Positions 10,946 through 22,096 of a DNA stretch of 64,000 nucleotides are shown in pieces. Below the pieces are notes generated by a model that was given only the letters and a program-made list of their open reading frames with translations, was not told the origin of the DNA and ran no database searches. A program made the position numbers and the translations under genes. The first letter of the stretch is position 1; each line of letters opens with the position of its first letter. Location: assembly GCA_963662175.1 (NCBI GenBank), contig OY759222.1, positions 18,796,222 to 18,860,221 on the forward strand. The letters are read 5' to 3'. This DNA comes from Aradus depressus (lineage: Eukaryota; Arthropoda; Insecta; Hemiptera; Aradidae).

Positions 10946-11265
10946 CCTATTAATTTTCAATAAAAATTTATTAGAATTTACCGAAATTGATTTCAGGGAG
11001 GAAACAAAAACTCAGTTGAATAATTTGTATTTGGAGAGTACATTGTCAGTATTTTATCGAACATTTTTTCCGTCCTTCAGATGGGACTTTAAGCGATGGT
11101 CCCGAGCCTGTGCGATGTCAGGTACTCGTTAAAGACCCCTGCCCTAGGTAAATAAAAAATTTAGGGTAGGCAAAATTTAGGACTCCCCCATAGTAGAGTC
11201 GGGTTCATGTCCACCTGAGTGACGAAAGAGCGCTTTGGTAGTATGCGATATGACCTCGTTGTTAA

Positions 11266-12210
11266 CCCTCCTAATACCACGTGACCTGTGAAACGAAAAA
11301 CACCACGTGGGGTCCTTTTGAGACCCCACTCCATTTTTCAATTTTTCATGTACCAACTAGCTTTTCATTCTAACTTTTTCAATCAAGTTCATTCAAAAAT
11401 GTGGGAAAAATAAAGAGTTTAAAAAGTTGAGAAAAAATGGTATAAAAAATGTTTATTCAAAAAAAAGTAAATCATGAAACTTATAAAAGTATATTCACAC
11501 TGTGGGTGCTATTATTATTTACATTTAGCGCAAAGAAATTTTTTTGTGACATGGTTTTTACATACGTGCTTCTAGCTCATCAAGTTCTTCATCGTCCGTT
11601 TCCAAAACGTCTTCAACATCGGAGATCACTTCGAGCTGTTCCGTTTCCACAAGGGCCTCCTCAGATTCAAACCCTGCAATCTCCCTGGCACGCTCTACAA
11701 CATCAACATTCGCGAGGACACAATGTGTTCCATGATTTATGTTTACGGTCCGAACCGTCAACGCATACTGAAATTAGATCTAAATAAAATTCAAGAGGTG
11801 AGCGAGAAGTAGAAACCAAGAAATGTTGATCAGAAAGAGCTCCAAGAAAAACTCCAGCGGGTGCGGGCAATGTCTTCTTCGAATTGCAGGTCAATTGAAG
11901 AGCAAAAGTAACTTTTCGGAATTGTTTACTGAGTGGAACTTCTTGAAAATACTTCTCATCAGACGAACGAAAATGTGATACGGATAATACCATGTGGGGT
12001 CCCGCGTGACCCCAACTACGTTTTTGTGAAAATATTATTTTATATCAATTTTTAAAATACAAACTGAATACATTTTCTTAATGAAATCGAATGGAGATAG
12101 TCTACGGATAAATGTCCTGAAGCCGCATCGAAATAGAAATTATATTGAGCAGTTCATACACATTTTAAAACGCATGGGGTCTTTTTTGACCCCACGTGGT
12201 ATTAGGAGGG
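11266..12210. mobile_element. piggyBac-like non-autonomous element (945 bp)
   Basis: The termini CCCTCCTAATACCACGTG and its reverse complement lie directly inside TTAA on both sides (11262-11265, 12211-12214). TTAA duplication and CCC ends are the signature of piggyBac elements. Subterminal copies of ACCCCACGTGG-type sequence recur at both ends. The interior (see 11558-11761) may be leftover transposase coding sequence. Confidence 0.85.
11558..11761 (-). pseudogene. Acidic ORF fragment inside the piggyBac-like element
   Basis: A 67-codon frame ends in a stretch very rich in Asp and Glu (ISDVEDVLETDDEELDELEA). Acidic, low-complexity amino ends are common in piggyBac transposases, so this may be a remnant of one. 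No catalytic core (DDD) is present. The function call is inference from position and composition only. Confidence 0.35.
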
Positions 12211-12671
12211 TTAAAGCCCGGGCTGGAGTCATAAAACCTAACCTAACCTAACCTCGAACATTTTTTAGATGTTTTCTTTCTCCGGGATTAGGAAGATCTG
12301 TTTCTCTGGCCAGATCTTAGAACTTGTCCTTCTGTTGGTTCAAAGCAAGAACATCCAAGTACCTCACTCCGTCTGGTTATCGACAAACGACTGACCCGGA
12401 ACTTGCTTACACAATAAACCAACAACTCAACAACGCATAACCTCCCCGTTCTTCACTCAACAGACCCTCGGAACTCCACATCAAACGGAAACTCAACACA
12501 TGCCCCTACCTACTAAAACAACTCCGACCTACGGAGCTGTGCAAATCTCTGTTAAATCGCTCCAGTAAAGGGCAACTCAATGTATTAATTTCTCCGTTTA
12601 TATGTTATACGAATATTGAAATATTTTTGAATATGTGTTCATAAGGATAATATATATAGTACAAGGTCTGG

Positions 12672-12850
12672 GAGCACGCCGTCCTTCGGATCGAGCCTGT
12701 ACGATGTCAGTTACTCGTTAAAGACCTCTACTCTAGGTGAATAAGCCTGAGTAGGTACAATTCAGGAGTCCAATAGTAGAGTCGGGCTCATATCCACGAG
12801 AGTGACGAAAGAGCAATCTGGTAGTAGGCGATATGACCACGCATTATTGG
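12672..12850 (+). mobile_element. SINE-A, partial and diverged
   Basis: Matches the SINE-A body: GCACGCCGTCCTTCGGATCG, CCTGTACGATGTCAGTTACTC, GTAGAGTCGGGCTCATATCC and GTAGTAGGCGATATGACC. Head and tail are missing. Confidence 0.7.
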
Positions 12851-12949
12851 GATTGGTGTCAAATTAACTAACTAACTCTACCCAGGTCTAGTTCCGGTAG
12901 GAGACTCGACTTTTTTTACATAGTAGGTCCACCAGCTTATTATTCGGGT

Positions 12950-13366
12950 CTGCTACTAACAGAAACAGGCCGCTGTAATGAGTCGATACCGACACAAAAT
13001 TTTATATGTGAATTCAAAACCCCATAAGGACGACACTTATTAATTTTCAGAGGAATCGGAAGAAGGGGAAGAGGCGATCAGAGGAGGACTCAACTCATTA
13101 ACCCCAATAACTGTGGATGTATCGACATTATTTAAAGTCAAAACCCAATGAGGACATAACCTGTCAATTTTCAGCGATATCGGCTGAAGGAAAGGAGGGT
13201 TCAGGGTAGGTGACTCAATTCAAAAACCCTAATAACTGCCGATGTAATGAATTTACCGTCACAAAATTTAGTAAGAGGATTTAGGAGCCCCTATGTAGGT
13301 CAACTGTTGAATATTAGCGAAAACAGTGGACTGGTTGTGGGGGAAGCGAAAAGTTAATTTATTCGC
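12950..13366 (-). repeat. DR-family dispersed repeat block
   Basis: Contains GACACAAAATTTTATATGTG, TTATTAATTTTCAGAGGAAT and GAAGGAAAGGAGGGTTCAGG in the family order, two to three units long. Confidence 0.6.
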
Positions 13367-13606
13367 ATAGAAATAAAAGATGTTGTCTTCCCACTGTTTT
13401 ATTTTAGACCAGAACCGGTTTTCGACGCAACAGCGTCATCATCAGTGGTTCATCCCACCCACATAGCACAGCGGTTAGAACACAACTGGCCAGTTGTGCT
13501 GTGTGGATGGGATGATGTGTCGAAAACCGGTTCTGGTCTAAAATAAAACAGTGGGAAGACAACATATTTTATTTCTATGAGAAATCTCGTCCTACAACAT
13601 CTTACT
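13367..13606. mobile_element. Palindromic PLE-type foldback, second copy
   Basis: Same family as 2759-3024: an arm from 13367 and its inverted partner ending at 13578 both contain CGAAAACCGGTTCTGGTC and AACAGTGGGAAGACAACA. The right arm lacks part of the sequence present in the left one. Sequence after it (AGAAATCTCGTCCTACAACATC region) matches the reversed left flank of the first copy. Confidence 0.65.
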
Positions 13607-13615
13607 ATCACGTAT

Positions 13616-14305
13616 TTACGCGCTGCAAGCGTTGCGAGCTGTCATCATAGATTCCAAATCGTCGTAGAATGCCTTCAAGCACTGGAGTCCCTGACGGACC
13701 AGAATAGAGTGGAATTGAGATGGGTGCCAGGCCACCGGGGGTTTGAGGGCAACGAAAGGGCTGATCAACTGGCCCGGTCAGGAGCTGACGGAAAACCTAT
13801 AGGACCGGAACCCGTCTGCGGGATCTCTAAGAGCACCGCAAGGGCGGCAATAAATGGTTGGCTGACCAGGAAACACATCCAGTTCTCAAGAGGGGTCCCA
13901 AAGGAAAGACATTCAAAACTCTTTATAGCGGAACCCTCAGAGAAAAGGAGCCGAGAACTCCTGAATATGAGCAGAATGGATCTAAGAGGGCTGATAACAG
14001 GACACTGTCATATGAACAATATGGGCATCGCTAGAAGCCCTCTGTGCAGGAAATGTGGCGAGGAAAATGAGACTCCGGTTCATATTCTAAGCCGGTGCGG
14101 GGCACTAGAAAGCAGACGTTTCCACTGCTTCGGGTCTGCCATAACAGAACCGAAGCAGGTAATGGAAGGAACCTGCAGAAGAATCCTGGACTTTATCAAA
14201 GATACAGGGCTTCTGTAGGGACCAACACACATAGGGCACACAATAGGCCTACTCTGGCCGCGATGACAACAAATCAGCCCTCGGGAAAAAAAAGAAAAAA
14301 AAAAA
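13616..14305 (+). pseudogene. LINE 3' fragment: RNase H domain and C-terminal zinc knuckle
   Basis: The open frame to 14218 encodes VELRWVPGHRGFEGNERAD, the second half of an RNase H domain, as in LINEs of the I/R1 group. Further on CRKCGEENETPVHILSRC gives the CCHC knuckle usual at the end of these pol proteins. A 3' UTR and A-rich tail follow. The direct repeat ATCACGTAT at 13607-13615 and 14306-14314 marks a 5'-truncated insertion, so the apparent start codon at 13577 lies in older flanking PLE sequence. The remaining frame is uninterrupted for about 200 codons, which implies a young insertion. Confidence 0.8.
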
Positions 14306-14794
14306 ATCACGTATAGAGTTAATTTATTAATTTGTTTTGGGAAAGTACATCACCAGTGATTCACCGACAATTTGTTTTTTATTTTTGGGTTCTAAATATC
14401 GGAAAATCGTTGAAAATTCCGCTTATTACATAACTTTCCCTATACTTCTTAGAGCTAGGGAAGTAGAAATTGAGATGTTAGGAGGCATGGAAAATGAAGA
14501 AAGAATATAAAGCATAATACATAGTTCATTTATCATCCTCATTTTTACCTTGAGGTTGAGGTAAAAACCTCATTTGAGATATCCGCCCTTCTGACAGCCT
14601 CTCGTTACCTCAAAAAGTACTTCAATCCCCCCACCTTTTGTAAGGTTTTTCATTTTTAGGGAGGAGGCCCATAGTTGAACCCAAGAGGATAATGAAGGAT
14701 ATTCATGAAAGCTATTTAACAAATGAGTCTTATTATCTGAGTTTCTTATTACTCTTCTGGGTCTATGGTGGAAAAGAACTTTTTTGAATAAAAT

Positions 14795-15305
14795 ATTTAT
14801 AAATAAAACCAACTTATTTTTGAAATATTGTCTATTCCACTAAAGATATATATACATATATAACTACCGGTTTCGGCTTTATACCATCGTCAGGTCTAGT
14901 TATGAACTAAGTCAGTTTGCAGAGAGCGACCCTTCAAATACATCTCAGGTCAAAGGGTGCTATTAAAACTTGGGAGTCCCCCGGCTGTACCGTTAGCTAA
15001 CTCATGAAATATTTCCTAACAAAACCTAGTTCTAAATTTACATAAAACAATATCACTAGACTAATCGTGGCAAAACAACAAATAAATAAGTACAAATACA
15101 AGTAAATAATAAAAAATAGAAATAAAATTAATAATAATATTAAGATTTAGATAACTTGAAACATATATGTGGAACCAAATATTAATAACAGATAATACAA
15201 ACATATATATATATATAAAGCCGAAACCGGTAGTTATATATGTATATATATCTTTAGTGGAATAGACAATATTTCAAAAATAAGTTTGTTTTATTTATTT
15301 ATTAC
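14795..15305. mobile_element. Foldback element with PLE-like ends
   Basis: Arms at about 14795-14883 and 15213-15305 are inverted copies containing AATATTGTCTATTCCAC and CTACCGGTTTCGGCTTTATA. ACCGGTTTCGGC next to CCATCGTCAG resembles the ACCGG/ATGATG motif of the other PLE-type palindromes, but the family is different. The 330 bp between the arms has no gene. Confidence 0.6.
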
Positions 15306-15399
15306 AAGTTTCCACAATATGTCCGCGTTCCTCAACTTAGAAGTTGTTAAAATATTTATATTATTTGAGAAAAAAAATGAAGGAAAAAAGTCAATATTT

Positions 15400-15640
15400 G
15401 ACTTACATTCTGAGTCCACGTACTAAATATTGTCTGTGTATCTGTGTGCGTGTGACCACGATAATCGATCATTCCTGATAGAATGAATGTATCAACATCT
15501 CTAGCGACAATACCTGTTGATTTTCAGCCAGATCTGAAGGAAAGAGAGCGATTAAATTGGTAGTTTAACACAAAATGACTAATAACTGCGTTGTAATGAA
15601 GTTGTCTACGCACAACATTCGTAAACATGGCACAAACTGA
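15400..15640 (+). repeat. DR-family dispersed repeat block
   Basis: Has CTGTGTGCGTGTGACCACGAT, TTGATTTTCAGCCAGATC and AATAACTGCGTTGTAATGA in the family order. Confidence 0.5.
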
Positions 15641-16270
15641 GTGGACTGTATTCGATAGGTGCTAGTTCATAAACTAACTTTAACGTACGAGTAAAATAAT
15701 GAAAACTGTGTTTCTAATAATATTTCTTAAACACTATTATGTACTCAAGGATTTGTGGCTCTCTTGATACTGGATTTAGCCGCGTCTATAAGGTACATAA
15801 TAAGGGAGAAACAATGATATGGAATTAATACATATCTGGCCAGGCTTATATTAATTAGAACAAGGCTTCACTGCTCGTTTTGTCTACAAGCAAACATAAA
15901 CTGAGAAAACGTAAGTTAACACAATATGAACGATGGAAACTACATTATAAGCGAAGTACCACATGTACTTTCACACATTGAGTAGCCAATAACTGCACAA
16001 AATACGGCTTGTAAGACCGTATTTCTGTCACGAGAGCTATTCGGGCACTGGGTCCTAGACTCACACAATGATTTGCACAAAAACTCATGAGCCTAAACAC
16101 ACGAGCTGACTTTGGAAGCCGAACTTCACATACATGTGAACTGCTACGGCCGAACTGAGCTGGCAATGGGGCCGAACTGCTCTCTGGACCTAGTTGGTTA
16201 AGAGAGTGGGGGTAGGATTCACGTTCGCTAATCCCTAGCAAATGTAGGCCCAAACAAACGTAATTGATTA
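15641..16270. other. No gene recognised
   Basis: A 102-codon minus-strand frame (15945-16253) has no recognised domain, no homologous copy in the window and no supporting signals. This stretch is of near-average composition and could hold undetected intron or regulatory sequence. Confidence 0.3.
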
Positions 16271-16292
16271 ATTCGTGCTGGAGAAGTACATA

Positions 16293-16488
16293 ACTTTTTT
16301 CTTTTTTACGTGTGCTCCTTTAAATCACCCGGCCCGATATTGTCGGGGGAAGAGATACAGATATTCTATTATATTTTGTCTGGAGGCGACAGCCTCTAGT
16401 CCCTTGCGGGACAGACTGGCGCTCCCAGACCCCCTTGTGTGCTGCCTGGTGGCGTCGAGAGAGCTCAAAATTAGTGGAGTGGGGCTCC
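16293..16488 (-). mobile_element. Short retroposon with poly(A), minus strand
   Basis: A 196-bp GC-richer block interrupts a DR-family end. It starts (plus strand) with a T-rich run, i.e. a poly(A) tail on the minus strand, and is bracketed by AAGTACATA at 16284-16292 and 16489-16497. Joining the flanks restores the DR phrase GAGAAGTACATAGCCGGTG. It looks like a 5'-truncated LINE 3' end or SINE; the parent is unknown. Confidence 0.6.
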
Positions 16489-17030
16489 AAGTACATAGCC
16501 GGTGAATCACCGACAACTTTTTTTTTTAATTTTTTGAATCAGGGGTTGGAAAACATGAACTTCGATGCAACATCTAATTTCTGACCGATTAAATAACTTC
16601 ACTTTTACTTCGTAAATTGTTATGGAGTGGGGATGGTTTCAGAGCTCACCCTGGTGGAAGAAGACAGATTCTCGAACGGAGGAATACAAATGAAGGTTGT
16701 GTGGCCAAACAACCACCAGACAGCGGAGTGACATTTGATGAAACGTTCCTATCCGTCCTAAAGTTACCCTACTGTCAGATATATATATCTACTTGACACC
16801 CTGCTTTACCAATAACGAGACTTAGCCAGGGGGACTTACATTGAGAACTTTATCCCAAACTGTAGGTAACACGCTATCTGACATATATATCCAAATATAT
16901 TTCTGCCATCTGTGTCGATGGAGTGAAAAACAAATGAAATTTAAAAAAAATAAAGAACTTTTGTATATTATGTTTAGTTGTCATAAGGATACTATAGGTA
17001 CAGGTATTTAGCGGGAGTCCCCCCTTTGAC

Positions 17031-17228
17031 TTGGTCTTGGACAGGGCTGTCGCATCGTACTTCTGCAGACACAACATGCCTTTAGATGCAGATATTGATG
17101 AGCTTATACGCCTAGCCCTGGATGTATCTGATATACAAAGGATAGTGGAAACAACGTTTGTCACGAAACTCGACTGGCCGAACAACGAGCATCCAGGTAG
17201 GCCTCGACTCTACAATCTATTACGATGA
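17031..17228 (+). CDS. Orphan ORF, unknown (possible exon or element remnant)
   Basis: A 65-codon frame with ordinary protein-like composition: CRHNMPLDADIDELIRLALD followed by a segment ending GRPRLYNLLR. The frame is open upstream of the Met at 17031 for a short way, so the true start is unclear. I do not recognise the family. It could be the last piece of a retroelement protein or a host exon; no clear splice sites settle this. Confidence 0.25.
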   Translation: MVLDRAVASYFCRHNMPLDADIDELIRLALDVSDIQRIVETTFVTKLDWPNNEHPGRPRLYNLLR

Positions 17229-17699
17229 CCACGGACTGCTACCACTTTATTACGGTAACTACCCTGTTACCAGTATTATTATTATGGCTACCGGTTTATT
17301 ATGATTATAACAGGGTGTACGCAGTGAAAGTGGATATCTAAAAAGGGGTAGTGGTGTCGTAATAAAAGAGACACAAGAGAAACAGATAAATATATATTGT
17401 ACTTACAATTTGGGGTCCAGGCACGGCTCGGCAGATATAAGTGAAATAACTAGATACAATTAATAAAATATAATACAATAGACCCACAATGGCAAATTGA
17501 AGACAAGAATACAAATACAAGAGAGTGAGTATCCTAATACAAAAGTGAGTGTGTCTCGCTCTGCCGGCCTGAGTATTTATAATGCCATAGGACAGCCTAG
17601 ACAGACGTTCTAGAACCTTCCATTATAGAAAATTGGATATTTCTATATATAAGGTATTTACAATGGTTTTGTTCTACATTTAAATTATTATTACATATA

Positions 17700-18044
17700 G
17701 GTTAGGTTAGGTTTTATGACTCTTGCCCGGGCTTTAACTACGAGGTCATATCGCCTACTACCAAAGCGCTCTTTCGTCACTCTGGTGGACATGAGCCCGA
17801 CTCTATTGTGGGAGTTCTAAATTTTGCCTACCCTAGATTTTTATTCATCTAGGGTAGGGGTCTTTAACGAGTACCTGACATCGTACAGGCTCGGGACCAT
17901 CGATTAACGTCCCATCCGTAGGACGGCGTGCTTAAGTTTATTTTAGCTCCCAGATAAAATAAACTAAGGGCCTCGGTCGGGTTACGAACCACAATCTTGA
18001 GCTCAGAAGGCAAGCACGCATACCACTGAGCTACCGGCGCCCTC
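17700..18044 (-). mobile_element. SINE-A, full-length, minus strand
   Basis: Tail (GTTAGGTTAGG) first on the plus strand, ending CTACCGGCGCCCTC. The 13-bp direct repeat ATTATTACATATA at 17687-17699 and 18045-18057 brackets it exactly. Confidence 0.85.
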
Positions 18045-18057
18045 ATTATTACATATA

Positions 18058-18771
18058 TATACATCTTTACAACACAATTTTTTTCTTTCCGTTGAAAACT
18101 TGGAATCGAATTTCCCACCGATTACATAACTTCCCCTATGTAGATGGGGAAGTAAATTGGACTGGTGGAAGCCCACAGCTGTACACCTCAAGATTACATA
18201 TTTATGTTGCTCCTTGTTGAGGAGAGAAGAGCGAAGAGGAGACAAGAGCTACGAAAGACATTGTGTCAACCTTGCTATCTCGAAGACTGATAAGCCCGGT
18301 TCCCGCCCCCCCCCCCCCCCCCCCCCCGCTCTCTGTTGTTCCTGAATCCTGAATCCCGCCTCAATCCTCTGTTCCCAGATTGTCTCCGCCTTTCTTGGCT
18401 TAGACTGTCCCAGCAAACAACAAACAAGGGCTTACAAAAACCTCCCCTCAAATATGTATTGATCTCATGTTTTCCATGTTTTCCGCCATTCTGAATTTTC
18501 TCTGGTCGAGAAAAAAAAAAAAAAAAGAGCCCTATATTCAAATAACAATGATGTCTGGCGCCACTGATGGCAGCACTCAATTGACAAAATGGCGTCAATA
18601 CGCTTGAATAGGGTTCTGTTTTGGTCGTTAGTGCCAGCGAGGAAACTTGATAAAAGAACGCTCATTATGGAGTGAGAGAACATTTGAAATCTCCCACACA
18701 TTCAAAGCACAGGACATGAGGCTCCACCTCGTTATTACACAATATCTAAAAAAGTAGGTAGATGGAAATAA
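18058..18771. other. No gene; contains a 22-C tract
   Basis: 18306-18327 is an unbroken run of 22 C. Open frames across 18275-18701 are mostly formed by the poly-G and poly-A runs translated in reverse and show no domain. Confidence 0.4.
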
Positions 18772-19127
18772 TCATATACCTATATAAAGCTGAAAATGTC
18801 TGTGCGTTGTACCGCTATAACTCACGAACGGCTTGATGGATTTGATTAATTTTTTTTAAAATTTGTTCGTCATCGTCTGCGGAAGGTTATAGGCGTATTA
18901 GTACCTCAATATCTGGTCCATCCCAGCATCCACCCACGCAATCTTTGTAACTCAAAAACCACTGCAATGATTAATGAGGAATCGTTTTGAATAGATAAGT
19001 TTAATCTACCGGAAGGTTAAGGTCTATTTTTTAATCAACCCCTGGTCCATCCCAGCATCCACTCACGCAATCTTTGTAACTCGAAAACCATTGCAACGAT
19101 TAATGAGAAATCTTTTTGAATAAATTA

Positions 19128-19948
19128 AGGCTGGTATAGACATGCGAGCAACGAACCGAGCACTGTTCGCTCGTTTTCAGTTTTCAACGAACACACTCCA
19201 CACAGCCGAACAGAGACGAGCCGAGCATTTGGATGCTCCACAACCATACCAACGAACATAACCTGCACAAGTTAACCTGCAGATAACAAATTTACGTTTA
19301 TTTGTATATCATTTTATTACTATTCAAAATCTTCAATCAGAAAATGCTCAAGGTAGGTAGCTACTTACGTAATTAATTTACATATTTGTAGTGCAATAAA
19401 TCAAATACGTATTTATTATGATACGTAATTTATTTTTACATGTAAATTGTTTAAAATGAACACTTTTTTAGGAAAAGTGTTTGAATAATTCCTCCCAAGC
19501 ATCCAATCTCTTTATTTTATTAAAATGTAATTTGTGTTTTAAATCCCATATGACTGGGTACTGTCTCATAGCCTGAGCAAACTGAATTTGAAGCTCCTGA
19601 GAACAGTCTTCAGAAGCCATAATAAAATATAATTTATTGAATAATATTTAAATATATATTTAATTAAAAAAAAAAAAGAACGTGCACTTCCGAAAACCTA
19701 AATATTTGAGAAGGTTATAATATTGGTTATAAACAACAGTGCTCGGGTAAAGTCGGGACGGTTCGGCTTGGTATCAGTCCACACACACCGCAGCCCGAGC
19801 CGAACATTCCTTTGATGGTTCGTCAAAAAACCGACAACAGGTGGAGCAGACCCCGAGCCTCCCTTGTTCGTCGAGCGCCTGCGCACTATTCCCCAGGCAT
19901 GCGCACTGACTAATGTTCGGCTCGTGGCTCGCGTGTCTATACGCCTCT
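19128..19948. mobile_element. PIF/Harbinger-type element (821 bp)
   Basis: The ends AGGCTGGTATAGACATGCGA and the reverse complement of ..CGCGTGTCTATACGCCTCT are imperfect inverted repeats. The 3-bp TTA flanks at 19125-19127 and 19949-19951 are the target duplication: the uninterrupted Helitron at 6034-6557 reads AAATTAGTTTTAG here with one TTA. A 3-bp TTA/TAA duplication and the internal MADF ORF fit PIF/Harbinger. The DDE nuclease gene is absent. Confidence 0.75.
19468..19620 (-). pseudogene. MADF/Myb-SANT-like ORF remnant of the Harbinger element
   Basis: From the ATG at 19620 the frame runs 50 codons to a TAA and reads MASEDCSQELQIQFAQAM, then YPVIWD and RLDAWEELFKHF. Y-P-x-x-W-D and R-x-x-A-W-E-E are landmarks of the first helices of the MADF DNA-binding domain, which PIF/Harbinger elements encode in their accessory protein. 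The third helix is missing, so it is truncated or an intron follows. Confidence 0.6.
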
Positions 19949-20465
19949 TTAGTTTTAGTTCCAAAGCTAGCGTCACTACAGTTGAAGGACTATAAGCCTT
20001 ATTCCGTATGAATAATTGAAAATTATAACATCATGAATGTTCTGTCGAGGAACTGAATAGCCTTATAGGAGATATTGGGAGAAAAGTCAAAGTTCCCCGG
20101 GCAACGCCGGGTATTACTGCTAGTTTAATATATAGAGATAACATTGGAAAGAAAGAGTCGAGAAAACCTAGAGAGGGGATAAGTTTGTCTAACCTCATGT
20201 ACTCCGTGATGCGCGTTGTGACGGAATAACGTATCTGTCCCCATCCATAAACTTTTAAATTGTTAATTACTTTCTTATAGTATAAGGAACTATTGTAATC
20301 GTGCGAAAGTCTAAGATCGAATTTCCAAAAGAGTTTTATGTTTCAATGCCCCTGATTACATTTTGACAATGAATAAGTGATAATATATTTTAAAACCGAG
20401 TATCTCCCACTTCATTCCCCCTTCCTTTAGGTCGATTTGGCTGAAAATCAACAAACGTCTTCCGA

Positions 20466-20753
20466 GGGCGCTCAAGATCGTGGGTTTGAAACCCGACCGA
20501 GGCCCTTAGTTTATTTTATCTGGGAGGTAAAATAAACTTAAGCACGCCGTCCTTCGGATGGGACGTTAAGCGATGGCCCCGGCCTGTACAATGTCAGGTA
20601 CTCGTTAAAGACCCCTACCCTAGATGAATAAAAATTTAGGACTCCCACAGTAGAGTCGGGCTCATGTCCACCAGAGTGACGAAAGAGCGCTCTGGTAGTA
20701 GGCGATATGACCTCGTAGTTAAAGCCCGGGCATGAGTCATAAAACCTAACCTA
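20466..20753 (+). mobile_element. SINE-A with internal deletion of the tRNA head
   Basis: GGGCGC is joined directly to CTCAAGATCGTGGG, so about 35 bp of the head with the A box is gone. The body is close to consensus and ends in CATAAAACCTAACCTA. About 20 bp of the body (TAGGGTAGGCAAA) is also missing. Confidence 0.75.
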
Positions 20754-20810
20754 TAATATTAGATAGTTAAAAACTAACTACAATATTATGTCGATAGCTG
20801 ACGTGCTTAT

Positions 20811-20964
20811 GTAGTTAGTTAGTTATTGTGACTCATTAACATATCACCAACTACCAGAGCGCTCTTTATGCATTCTGGTGGACATGATCCCGACTCCTAC
20901 TATGAAAGTCCTAAATTCTGCCATCTAGAGTAAGGGTCATTAACGAGTACATGACATAGTACAT
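20811..20964 (-). mobile_element. SINE-A, partial diverged copy
   Basis: Reads ACCAGAGCGCTCTTTATGC, GGTGGACATGATCCCGACTC and GAGTACATGACATAGTACA on the plus strand in minus-strand SINE order. No tail or head. Confidence 0.6.
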
Positions 20965-21685
20965 TTTATAATTTAAGTAGCAAACTGCTTTCGACACTTA
21001 ACTAGCAATTCACAACTTCTCAATGTTTCCTGAGGGTGATCAGGAATAATCTTTTATTACCCAAATATAGAACTAAATGCCACTGAAATAAGCTTTCGTG
21101 TCACATGGCCATTTTCTTAAAATGTTAAGACAATTGTCTCACGGTTACCAGCCATTTGGGAGATGAAACCCATCAGATCATAATAAATTCACCCGCAGTC
21201 AGGTTTTCCTCAAGGATAGGATTAATGTTCATGATTCATGATAATGTAAGGTTATATTCCTTAAGGGGGGGGGGGGGGGGGGAGTTAAAAACTTAAAGTT
21301 GCCAAAAAAATTTGAATTTCATATTTCATGGTTGGTAAAAATAAAATATACAAGTATAATGTGAGACTTCTCCCAATCTGACATTAGCAATGGTAATCTT
21401 CACATTTACAAATAATAAACATTTTCAGTGAATGGTCAGTGGTAGGTGGTCATTTACCGGTAGATAATGTACTCCCACAAGTAAGTTCTCGCTCTCCCGC
21501 TGAACCCAATTTACCGATTCGGTTGGAAATTTCGTGTTTATAAGTTGGGACCCCTCTTGTGGATCCCTTTGGTCATTTTGGCTGAAAATTAATATAATAA
21601 TAATAATAATGATTCTTTATTGGATAGATATACATGGATCTTATTGCAAGAGATTGGAGTATTATATGTGACCTTAGAGACATAA
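20965..21685. other. No gene; 18-G tract and a DR-family end
   Basis: 21265-21282 is a run of 18 G. From about 21475 to 21600 DR-family phrases occur (GTAAGTTCTCGCTCTCCC, TCATTTTGGCTGAAAATTAA). No coding evidence. Confidence 0.4.
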
Positions 21686-21830
21686 TCTATATAATAAAAA
21701 TGACTGCCTATTTTTGCTAAGCGCAAAACTCGAGAACGGCTGGACTAATTCGGCTAATTTTTTTTTCAAATATTCGTTGAAGTCCGAGGAAGGTTCTTAT
21801 GAAAAGTTCTTAGCTGTTAATTCTAGGGAT
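21686..21830 (+). mobile_element. Helitron 5' end fragment
   Basis: TCTATATAATAAAAATGACTGCC after an A matches the start of the Helitron at 22097. The phrase AACTCGAGAACGGCTGGAC resembles the start of the copies at 6034 and 18772. No matching 3' end is visible before sequence changes near 21830. Confidence 0.5.
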
Positions 21831-22096
21831 GGCGATCTGACATAGATTAATCGAAGATTCGATGTTTGGGGTCGTAATGATCGATGTGAAAAATGAATCG
21901 ATCAAGTGAATCGATCTCAGACCCCTTAAAATCATTTACTTACCGTTTCGTTTATTCAGTTTTTAGTGCATGTTATTTTCTTGGTTGTTTTTAAATCTTC
22001 GCTTCTGGCAAGTTCCTCGATTTATCTTTGGTTGTTTGGTTGTCATCTTTGTCATTTACTTACTGTTTCGTTTTATTCAATTTTTACATATCTACA

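Larger units (their letters stand above)
11070..12253 (+). mobile_element. 5'-truncated SINE-A split by a piggyBac-like MITE
   Basis: SINE-A sequence starts inside the body at CCGTCCTTCAGATGGGAC, is cut at 11261-11265 and resumes at 12211 with AAAGCCCGGGCTGGAGTC and a CCTAA tail. The 13-bp direct repeat TCGAACATTTTTT at 11057-11069 and 12254-12266 brackets the outer unit, proving that the truncated SINE inserted first and the MITE came later. Confidence 0.85.
18772..20123 (+). mobile_element. Helitron, same family as 6034-6557, split by a Harbinger element
   Basis: It begins TCATATACCTATATAAAGC after an A and ends with hairpin CCCGG-GCAACG-CCGGG, then TATTACTGCTAG before a T. Outside the inserted 821 bp it follows the 524-bp copy nearly base for base. 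No Rep/helicase gene. Confidence 0.85.

Noticed and set aside
13577..13615. Translation start of the RNase H-containing ORF at 13577
   Set aside because: The target duplication at 13607-13615 shows that LINE sequence starts at 13616; the earlier part is PLE sequence read by chance in frame.
18275..18701. Two overlapping minus-strand frames as a gene
   Set aside because: Formed across poly-C and poly-A tracts (glycine and phenylalanine runs), no domain.
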